NCBI GenBank assembly: GCA_016703765.1
Contig: JADJBL010000020.1
Coordinates: 1 to 64,000, forward strand
Direction of reading: 5' to 3'
DNA from: Saprospirales bacterium
Lineage (GTDB): Bacteria > Bacteroidota > Bacteroidia > Chitinophagales > Saprospiraceae
Length of the DNA stretch: 64,000 bases
The notes beneath the pieces are model-generated. The model searched no databases. It was not told the DNA's origin and worked only from the letters and a program-made list of their open reading frames with translations. Each line of letters starts with the position of its first letter. Position 1 is the first letter of the stretch. Both the position numbers and the translations under genes were made by a program. Positions 44,205 to 50,347 of this stretch are shown in pieces.

Positions 44205-45036
44205 ATATAAAATCCAACTCCTGCAAATACTTCCCGTGCACCCAGCCGCGGGCTTCCGTCTTTTTGGGATGGTTGACGACCTGTACAAATTTCCAGATCT
44301 CGAACGAGTTGAGGATCTCTACGCGCGTGCCCTCTTTCAGGGGACTTAGGTCCGCCAGCGTATCGTAATCCAGGCCCGGGCCCGAGCGGATATTCAGGTC
44401 GGCGGTAGTTTCAAAAAGACGGGAAGAATCGTCTGCGCGGCCGAGCACTTTGGAGCGGAAGCTCATCATGGGGAAGGCTGGTCCCGGGTCGACTTTCCGC
44501 GTGGGGGCGATATCGTCGTGGCCGAGCACTTCCACAATTCCGTAGTGATCTACGATCGTGAGGGCCACTTCGACCGCCGCGGCCAATTGGTCTTTGGTGA
44601 ACATGTGCCAGCCGGCGGGCTCGTCGTCGTATTTATGGATCGCCTCTATGACTTCATCCTGGTGGTACATTCCGCCAAACCAGGCCCTCCATTGGTTTTC
44701 GGAATGGGACATGAGTTTGCCGGCGTTTTCCAATTCGATACCGATGGAGTAATTGTTCATGCCGATCAGGTTGTTCCATTCGCTTTGACCGGCATGCCAG
44801 GCTTTGAGGTTGAAGGGAACCAACTGGGTCACGTCGCCGTCGCGGGAGATCACGATATGCGCCGAGGCCTTGCTCTTGGGGTTCTTAAACCAGTTCACCG
44901 CGCTTTCCGCTGTAGGGGTGGCGGTGTAGTGCATGATCAGGTATTTGGGCTCGATCGTCTCCCCCTTGTTGTTGGTGGGGACAAAGCGCGCTTGCGTTTT
45001 TTCGTCCAGGAACAGGCGATGATTTTTAATGCGCAT
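44200..45036 (-). CDS. N-acetylmuramoyl-L-alanine amidase (Amidase_2) with SH3 domain, no signal peptide
   Basis: Amidase_2 enzymes cut the bond between muramic acid and L-Ala in peptidoglycan. Zinc ligands are visible: His in YLIMHYTAT near residue 36, His in VLGHDDIAPTRK near 167, and Asp in KVDPGPAFP. The C-terminal 70 residues (LFETTADLNIRSGPGLDYDTL, GTRVEILNSFEIWKFVQVV) form a bacterial SH3 domain, usually a wall-binding module. The N-terminus MRIKNHRLFLDEKTQARFVP has no signal peptide or membrane segment. A cytoplasmic or holin-released enzyme, as in phage lysis, is therefore possible, though no other phage gene is near. Confidence 0.88.
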   Translation of the reverse strand: MRIKNHRLFLDEKTQARFVPTNNKGETIEPKYLIMHYTATPTAESAVNWFKNPKSKASAHIVISRDGDVTQLVPFNLKAWHAGQSEWNNLIGMNNYSIGIELENAGKLMSHSENQWRAWFGGMYHQDEVIEAIHKYDDEPAGWHMFTKDQLAAAVEVALTIVDHYGIVEVLGHDDIAPTRKVDPGPAFPMMSFRSKVLGRADDSSRLFETTADLNIRSGPGLDYDTLADLSPLKEGTRVEILNSFEIWKFVQVVNHPKKTEARGWVHGKYLQELDFIY

Positions 45037-45099
45037 AAGGCAAATCGGATTTCATTGGATATGCAAATTACAAAAAGAGAGCCAGGGTGAAAAAAAAAA

Positions 45100-45121
45100 G
45101 AGCGTCTGCAATCAGACGCTC
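45100..45121 (-). terminator. Intrinsic terminator on the minus strand
   Basis: GAGCGTCTG (45100-45108) pairs with CAGACGCTC (45113-45121) around CAAT. On the minus strand it is followed by nine T (the A run before 45100). It should end the transcript of the small membrane-protein gene at 45250-45405. Confidence 0.75.
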
Positions 45122-45187
45122 CCGTATGGTTTTGAATAAAGGAGATTTTGTTTAACGCTTCAAGGGCATAGGAATGTAAAAATAGGT

Positions 45188-45210
45188 AATGCGTTTCAAA
45201 TTAACGCATT
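45188..45210. repeat. Small hairpin downstream of the small membrane-protein gene
   Basis: AATGCGTT (45188-45195) pairs with AACGCATT (45203-45210). The same stretch could encode a 20-residue peptide on the minus strand (MECVNLKRITYFYIPMPLKR), for which I have no support beyond being open. Confidence 0.35.
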
Positions 45211-45249
45211 CCATCAAATTAAATTTATAAAAAACAGGTTTAGGCGGCC

Positions 45250-45405
45250 TCAAATAGCCCGGCAAGCCTTGACCAAATAAGTTAACACAAAGGGAAGGGC
45301 AACCCAAAACCATTCGGAAGCGTAGATCACCAAAGCGATGATGACCACGAGGGAGATGAAGAAGAAAATCCAATCCTTTAAGGTGGAGCTGTTGGCGGTT
45401 TCCAT
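45250..45405 (-). CDS. 51-residue membrane protein
   Basis: The short frame encodes METANSSTLKDW followed by a hydrophobic stretch (IFFFISLVVIIALVIYA) and a second one (WFWVALPFVLTYLV), ending KACRAI. This is one long or two short transmembrane helices. Support for a real gene comes from context: a -7 box at 45429-45436 (TATCTTTG on the minus strand) about 24 bases upstream and an intrinsic terminator at 45100-45121 downstream on the same strand. The family is unknown. Confidence 0.6.
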   Translation of the reverse strand: METANSSTLKDWIFFFISLVVIIALVIYASEWFWVALPFVLTYLVKACRAI

Positions 45406-45428
45406 GGCGCTTTCAATTTTAATGATGG

Positions 45429-45436
45429 CAAAGATA
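45429..45436 (-). promoter_or_regulatory. Candidate -7 box for the 51-residue membrane protein
   Basis: Minus strand TATCTTTG matches TAnnTTTG exactly, 24 bases before the ATG at 45405. A T-rich region lies where a -33 element would be. Confidence 0.4.
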
Positions 45437-45459
45437 AAATCCCTTCACTAAAAAAACAC

Positions 45460-45467
45460 TATTTTTG
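45460..45467 (+). promoter_or_regulatory. Candidate -7 box for yebC
   Basis: TATTTTTG matches TAnnTTTG. It would give a leader of about 90 bases containing the strong hairpin at 45518-45550. Confidence 0.4.
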
Positions 45468-45517
45468 CAGCGCCTAAAAAGATTGCAGGTTTCTCTTGGA
45501 AACCTACTTGAATATAA

Positions 45518-45550
45518 GAAACCGGGGCGGGCGCCGCCCGCCCCGGTTTC
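45518..45550 (+). promoter_or_regulatory. GC-rich triloop hairpin in the yebC leader
   Basis: A perfect 15-bp stem (GAAACCGGGGCGGGC with its complement) around the loop GCC, 16 bases before the ATG of yebC. Such a stable stem so near the start should hinder translation or act as an attenuator; it may instead be one of the dispersed triloop palindromes. Confidence 0.6.
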
Positions 45551-45565
45551 AAAAGCTTTTTGTTT

Positions 45566-46276
45566 ATGGGACGTGCATTTGAATACCGCAAGGAGCGGAA
45601 AATGAGACGCTGGTCGAGCATGGCCAAGGCGTTTACCAGGATCGGAAGAGAAATTGCTATGGCCGTCAAGGAAGGCGGCGGGGATCCGAACTACAACCCC
45701 CGGCTTCGCATGGCGATCCAGAACGCCAAAGTGGCCAATATGCCCAAGGCGAACGTGGAGAGCGCTATCAAAAAAGCGACATCCAAGGACTCGGAGAACT
45801 ACGACGAAATTGTATACGAGGGCTACGCGCCGCATGGGGTCGCAGTGGTCGTAGAAACGGCTACCGACAACACCAACCGAACGGTGGCCAATATCCGGCA
45901 CGCCTTTTCAAAATGGGGAGGCTCCTTGGGCACCTCCGGTTCGGTGGACTATATGTTCAACCGCAAAGGGGTCTTCAAAATCAAGAGTGAGGGCATACAG
46001 CTCGAAGACCTCGAACTGGACCTGATCGATTTTGGCCTGGAAGAAGTGAAACAGGAAGAGGGCGCCCTGGTCCTGTATTGCGATTTTGCCGATTTCGGAT
46101 CCCTGCAAAAAGCTTTGGAAGAAAGGGGCACCGAGGTGGAAAGCTCCGAATTGGTGCGCATTCCCACCCACTTTAAAGAACTCAACGACGAACAGGTGGA
46201 GGACGTCATCCGCCTCATCGAGAAACTCGAGGAAGACGACGATGTGCTCAACGTGTTCCACAATATGGAGGAATAA
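45566..46276 (+). CDS. yebC: YebC/PmpR family protein
   Basis: YebC proteins were long called transcription regulators, and several help ribosomes at stalling proline stretches. The 236 residues begin MGRAFEYRKERKMRRWSSMAKAFTRIGREIA, the form usual in Bacteroidota. GGGDPNYNPRLRMAIQNAKVANMPKANVESAIKKA follows, then EGYAPHGVAVVVETATDNTNRTVANIRHAF and GSVDYMF. The start at 45566 follows the family; an ATG two codons upstream is possible. It stands alone behind a leader hairpin and ends at a family B word repeat. Confidence 0.93.
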   Translation: MGRAFEYRKERKMRRWSSMAKAFTRIGREIAMAVKEGGGDPNYNPRLRMAIQNAKVANMPKANVESAIKKATSKDSENYDEIVYEGYAPHGVAVVVETATDNTNRTVANIRHAFSKWGGSLGTSGSVDYMFNRKGVFKIKSEGIQLEDLELDLIDFGLEEVKQEEGALVLYCDFADFGSLQKALEERGTEVESSELVRIPTHFKELNDEQVEDVIRLIEKLEEDDDVLNVFHNMEE

Positions 46277-46287
46277 AGAGAGTTTTG

Positions 46288-46348
46288 AGTTTTTAGTTCT
46301 TAATTTTTAGTTTGAACCTATTCAACTAAAAATTAAGAACTAAAAACT
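46288..46348. repeat. Word-repeat inverted repeat, family B, near-perfect 28-bp stem
   Basis: The left arm 46288-46316 (AGTTTTTAGTTCTTAATTT...) pairs with 46321-46348 with only one bulged T, around a CCTA loop. It lies between yebC and the SDR gene, both plus strand. Confidence 0.85.
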
Positions 46349-46368
46349 AAGAACTAAATGTTTCAGCT

Positions 46369-47064
46369 ATGTCCAACGTACTCATAACCGGCGCAAATGG
46401 CAATTTGGGGCGTTCTGTGGTGGAGCGATTGCACCGGGACGGGTTTAAACTGGCCGCTTCCCTGGAGCCGGGAAGCGAGGTCCCCGACGAATGGAACGAC
46501 CTGTCGGTCCAGCCTTTTGAAGTGGATCTGATGAGTTCTACCTCCGCAAATGAGTTCGTCGCCAAAGCCATAGCCAAAATGGATGGCCGGATCACTTCCG
46601 GCATTTTGCTGGTCGGCGGGTTTTCCATGGACTCTGTCACCTCCGCGAGCATCTCGGAGATGGAGAAGATGTTTCGCCTCAATTTCCTGACGGCCTACAA
46701 CGTCGTCAAGCCCTTAATGGAGCATTTCGAGTCTTCCATGCTGGGTGGCCGTTTCATCCTCGTCGGCGCGCGCCCAGCGCTCGACCCGGCTGCCGCCGTG
46801 CATAATTTTTCCTACGCCTTAAGCAAGTCGCTGATCTTCCGCCTTGCGGAAATCGTCAATGCACACGGTAAAGGAAAGGACATCACCGCTTCGGTCATCG
46901 TGCCGAGCATCCTCGACACCCCGGTCAACCGCATCTCCATGCCCAAATCCAATCACGAAGACTGGGTGCCCACCGGAACCGTTGCCGACGCCATCGCCTA
47001 CCTCCTCTCCGAATCGGGAACCGTGCTTAGGGAGACGGTGCTGAAGCTGTATAGCAACGGTTGA
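46369..47064 (+). CDS. Short-chain dehydrogenase/reductase (SDR) family protein
   Basis: The N-terminus has the NAD(P)-binding motif VLITGANGNLGRSVVERL. FEVDLMSS is the usual Asp after beta-3, SGILLVGGFS is in place of the NNAG motif, and FSYALSKSLIFRLAEIV carries the catalytic Tyr-x-x-x-Lys. The 231 residues are a standard SDR length. The substrate is unknown. GG in place of NNAG means the family subtype cannot be set by eye. Confidence 0.85.
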   Translation: MSNVLITGANGNLGRSVVERLHRDGFKLAASLEPGSEVPDEWNDLSVQPFEVDLMSSTSANEFVAKAIAKMDGRITSGILLVGGFSMDSVTSASISEMEKMFRLNFLTAYNVVKPLMEHFESSMLGGRFILVGARPALDPAAAVHNFSYALSKSLIFRLAEIVNAHGKGKDITASVIVPSILDTPVNRISMPKSNHEDWVPTGTVADAIAYLLSESGTVLRETVLKLYSNG

Positions 47065-47066
47065 TC

Positions 47067-47143
47067 AGTTTTTAGTTCTTAGTTCTTAATTTTTAGTTGT
47101 TTAGAGTCTATGAACTAAAAACTAAAAATTAAGAACTCAAAAC
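47067..47143. repeat. Word-repeat inverted repeat, family B, between the SDR and DoxX genes
   Basis: The left arm is AGTTTTTAGTTCTTAG-type words (47067-47098), the right arm AACTAAAAACTAAAAATTAAG-type words (47113-47143). It lies between convergent genes. The DoxX stop (47137-47139) is inside the right arm. Confidence 0.8.
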
Positions 47144-47532
47144 TTGAATTGTATCTCTTTCCTGTGCAACCACAGCACGCCCGCACAGCATACAAACACG
47201 ACTATCGCAAGGTAAAACAAAGTACCTCCGTCGCCCTGGACTTCGATGCCCAGTTTGGTGAGGTGGCTGACCAAAGCCCCGGAGATCACTCCCAGCCCTA
47301 ATCCGGCGCCCATCCATGCGGTGCGTGGAACGAGCAGAAGGATGGCGGCGACCATTTCTGCCACGCCGCTGGCGTACCTTCCCCAGGGTTCTGCACCCAA
47401 GGTTTGGAAGATGTAGACGCTTTCAGGGGCGCCGGTAAACTTGAAATAAAGGGTCTGAAGGAAGATCAAGGCAGCAGCGATGCGCAGTGCCCAGGAAAGG
47501 ATGGTTTTCCATTTCGAAGTTTGCATTGTCAT
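47137..47532 (-). CDS. DoxX-like membrane protein
   Basis: A 131-residue protein with four membrane helices. The pattern is that of the DoxX family: ILSWALRIAAALIFLQTLYFKFTGAPESVYIFQTLG, then GRYASGVAEMVAAILLLVP, GAGLGLGVISGALVSHL, and LFYLAIVVFVCCAGVLWLHR. DoxX proteins are small quinone- or redox-related membrane proteins with no settled function. The ATG at 47532 is used; another at 47526 is possible. Confidence 0.82.
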   Translation of the reverse strand: MTMQTSKWKTILSWALRIAAALIFLQTLYFKFTGAPESVYIFQTLGAEPWGRYASGVAEMVAAILLLVPRTAWMGAGLGLGVISGALVSHLTKLGIEVQGDGGTLFYLAIVVFVCCAGVLWLHRKEIQFKF

Positions 47533-47576
47533 TGGTTATTATTGTTTTATGCAAGTAATAAAATTTGCTCCGGAGC

Positions 47577-47597
47577 GAGTTCGGATTACTGCCATTC
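47577..47597. repeat. Left copy of a 21-bp direct repeat bracketing the DUF4062-STAND gene
   Basis: The 21 bases GAGTTCGG...TGCCATTC are identical to 50279-50299, in the same orientation. This copy contains the stop codon of the gene (47586-47588). Confidence 0.9.
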
Positions 47598-50297
47598 TTT
47601 GCTCCTTTTGGGGTCGATAAGAGACAACAGTAACTCTCTTGAATATCCTCTTCCCTTGGCCCGTTCCTGGTTGAGGGAGGGATCTTCCCGGAAGAATGGC
47701 TCCAGCCTTTTATTGATCGCTACTGCGGACAGCCAGGGCCGGTATCCCAACTGCTCTGCCATGGAATCGATCCCTCCGAGGAGTTGAGCTCCTCTGATCT
47801 TTTCATTTTCATCGAACAGAATGGCGGCAATAGAGAGCATTCCCATAGCGAGCACGCTATAGTCGCCCAATTCGCGGCCCAGATCCATGGAGATCCTCGC
47901 GCTTTTCATGGCTTCTTCTTTTTTTCCGGAGCACAATTGGCAGAATGAAAGCCCCATAAAGGACCAGCCGTGAAAGGAAACGAGCATTTTCGGGGGGTAT
48001 AGCGCCAGGCTTTCCAGAAAATGGGGCTCTGCTTCCTCCACGTTTCCCATCGCGAGCGCGAGGTTGCCGCGGTGCAGGGCGGTAATTCCCATCAGGCCAA
48101 AATCTCCGGTTTGGCTGCTGGATTGGTAAGCCAGGGTAAGGTATTCCGCCGCTTTGGAAAATTGACCCAAGGCCGCCAGGCTCTCGCTGATGAGGGTGGT
48201 AGAGAGGACGAAGGTACTGTAGTCCTTATCCCTGGAGATCTCGAGCGATTCCTGCAATTGGGCGGCGGAATCCTCGGCATTGCCCCTGCTGATGCTGGTC
48301 AGGCCCAGGAAAACCAGGCAACGGGCTTTGCCGATCGGATCATCCAAGGTGGTATAGATCTCAACTCCCCTTCGGAGGTTGGTATCGGCCTGAGGGAAAC
48401 TGCTCGTTAGAAAATGAATGATACCCGCTGCATTGTAAGCCCTTGCCCGGATAAGCAGGGGAATATCGTCGTGTTGGGAAAGTCCGGGTTGATAATCGAT
48501 GCCGGCGGCATCCAGCCATTTCTTGGCATCGCTTAGATAGCCGCGAAAGCCCCAAAAACGGTCGAGGCATCCCATCATTTCCCAGGCATCGGCCCTTTTA
48601 TGGGAGAGCAATTCATAAAACGCGTTCCGGAAGTTGGGGAATTCTTTCTGCAGGAGGTCGAGCCAGGGTTCCCGTTCGGGAGTCCAGGTATAGGCGTCCG
48701 CTCCCCGGACCATTTCGAGGAAATGGGCAGCATGTCTTTTTTTGGCTTCTCCGAGCTCCCCGTTCGACTCCAGTTGTTCGTAGGCATATTCCCGGACAAT
48801 TTGGAGGAAGGAAAACCGGGGCTCTTCGTTTTCCAGCTCTTCCGTATCCCTGCGCAGCAGCCCAAGATCCAGGAGGCGTTCGGTCATTTCGAGGGCGTTG
48901 GCATCTTCCCCGGCCCAAATGGCGACGGCTTCGGCGGTTTCAAAGGTCCAGGTATCCTGGATAACGGCGAGCCTGCGAAAAAACTGCCGGCAACCTTCGT
49001 CCAGCAGATTGTGGCTCCAATCGATGGTGGCCCGGAGCGTTTGCTGGCGTTCGGGCAAATCGCGGGGCCCTTTCGACAGGAGGTCGAGCACGTTCGTCAT
49101 CCGTCCGAGCAGGGCTTTCGGGGGGAGGAATTTGGTCCGTGCGGCTGCCAGTTCGATGGCGAGGGGCAAGCCGTCCAGCCTGCGGCATATTTCCCGAACG
49201 GCCTGGATACTTTGAGGGTCAGTATGGAAATGGGGGTTCACATTTTTGGCCCGTTCGAGGAAGAGGAGCACGGAGGACGCCTCCTCCTGGCCATGCTCGA
49301 CCGGCTTTTCTCCCGGAACGGACAGGGTGGAGACAGGAACCACATGCTCCCCCCTCAAATGTAAGGGAGTACGGCTGGTGACCAAAATACTTAGTTTCGG
49401 ACATCGGCTGAGCAGATCGGACAATTGGGGGGCCGCATCGGCGATTTGCTCGAAATTGTCGAGCACCAGGAGACATTGTTTTTCGGCGAGGAATCCGGCC
49501 AGGATTTCCCCCGGAGGCAATTGACTGAGGTCTGATATCCCCATTTCATGCAACAGGATATCGGGCATGAGGTTGGGATCCGACACCGGGGCCAGGGGTA
49601 TAAAATAAACCCCGTCGGCGAAATGGTCCTTCAGTTTATGGGCCAATTGCATGGCGAGCGCCGTTTTACCCGTCCCACCGGGGCCGGTCAGTGTCACCAG
49701 GCCGATATCCGGGCGTTTGAGGCTCTCGGCCAAGGCGTTCACCTCCTTTTCCCGTCCGATTAAAGGATTGCGCAGGGCCGGCAATTTTCCGCCCACAGGG
49801 GTCCCGAGGGAAATTTCGATCGTCGGATCGCGGGCTTCAAAGCGTTCGGACAGGAGCAGGGCCAGGTCGTTTTCCAGCAGATCCCGGAGTTCTTCTTCAG
49901 TGGAAAATCGCTGGTAGCAAGCGGTGTCGTTATTTCTGATTTCATCGAGCAGCTGACTGAGCCGTTCCTGCCGCTCGGGCGCCGGATGCTTGACATAGAT
50001 CAGCCTGGGTTTGTCTGCGGAGAGCCTGTATTCATCTTCCAGCCCCGAAATGTTCATGCCGGGCGCCACCCAGCCGTAGCTATTCCAGTAGATGCCGACA
50101 AACACATGGCTTTGGTCGAGGTAGGCCCGGTAGAGCTCCTGTGGCGGATGGGGACGTGCGCCCATCTCGAACAACACCGGGATCAGGCGCAGCCTGGCAA
50201 TGGCTTCCCGGGCCATTTGCCTTTCGGTGGCCAGCTCCTGGATGGTGGAGCTGATAAAAACCCTGACGCGCTGATCTGGAGTTCGGATTACTGCCAT
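47586..50297 (-). CDS. DUF4062 - NB-ARC-type STAND ATPase - TPR protein
   Basis: The 903 residues have three parts. Residues about 10-95 match DUF4062: [22 protein letters not shown] and [22 protein letters not shown]. This domain is TIR-like and common in signalling STAND proteins. Residues about 180-500 are an NB-ARC-like ATPase with Walker [11 protein letters not shown], Walker [10 protein letters not shown] and the sensor [12 protein letters not shown], then [14 protein letters not shown]. The last 350 residues are TPR-like helical repeats that could be the sensor. In bacteria this layout is typical of conflict or defence sensors and of signalling regulators; which one applies here is inference. 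A perfect 21-bp direct repeat brackets it. Confidence 0.85.
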   Translation of the reverse strand: MAVIRTPDQRVRVFISSTIQELATERQMAREAIARLRLIPVLFEMGARPHPPQELYRAYLDQSHVFVGIYWNSYGWVAPGMNISGLEDEYRLSADKPRLIYVKHPAPERQERLSQLLDEIRNNDTACYQRFSTEEELRDLLENDLALLLSERFEARDPTIEISLGTPVGGKLPALRNPLIGREKEVNALAESLKRPDIGLVTLTGPGGTGKTALAMQLAHKLKDHFADGVYFIPLAPVSDPNLMPDILLHEMGISDLSQLPPGEILAGFLAEKQCLLVLDNFEQIADAAPQLSDLLSRCPKLSILVTSRTPLHLRGEHVVPVSTLSVPGEKPVEHGQEEASSVLLFLERAKNVNPHFHTDPQSIQAVREICRRLDGLPLAIELAAARTKFLPPKALLGRMTNVLDLLSKGPRDLPERQQTLRATIDWSHNLLDEGCRQFFRRLAVIQDTWTFETAEAVAIWAGEDANALEMTERLLDLGLLRRDTEELENEEPRFSFLQIVREYAYEQLESNGELGEAKKRHAAHFLEMVRGADAYTWTPEREPWLDLLQKEFPNFRNAFYELLSHKRADAWEMMGCLDRFWGFRGYLSDAKKWLDAAGIDYQPGLSQHDDIPLLIRARAYNAAGIIHFLTSSFPQADTNLRRGVEIYTTLDDPIGKARCLVFLGLTSISRGNAEDSAAQLQESLEISRDKDYSTFVLSTTLISESLAALGQFSKAAEYLTLAYQSSSQTGDFGLMGITALHRGNLALAMGNVEEAEPHFLESLALYPPKMLVSFHGWSFMGLSFCQLCSGKKEEAMKSARISMDLGRELGDYSVLAMGMLSIAAILFDENEKIRGAQLLGGIDSMAEQLGYRPWLSAVAINKRLEPFFREDPSLNQERAKGRGYSRELLLSLIDPKRSKEWQ

Positions 50298-50299
50298 TC
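50279..50299. repeat. Right copy of the 21-bp direct repeat
   Basis: Identical to 47577-47597. This copy contains the start codon (50295-50297 on the minus strand). Between the two copies lies 2702 bp per repeat period, that is, the entire gene. Confidence 0.9.
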
Positions 50300-50347
50300 A
50301 AAAGGTAGATTGGGTTTTCAAATGTAGAAAAAAGACTGCACGTGACT

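Noticed and set aside
45152..45373. 73-codon minus-strand frame over the small membrane-protein gene
   Set aside because: The alternative frame at 45250-45405 gives a clean membrane protein with a matching -7 box and start. The longer frame is rich in Pro, Arg and His without pattern.
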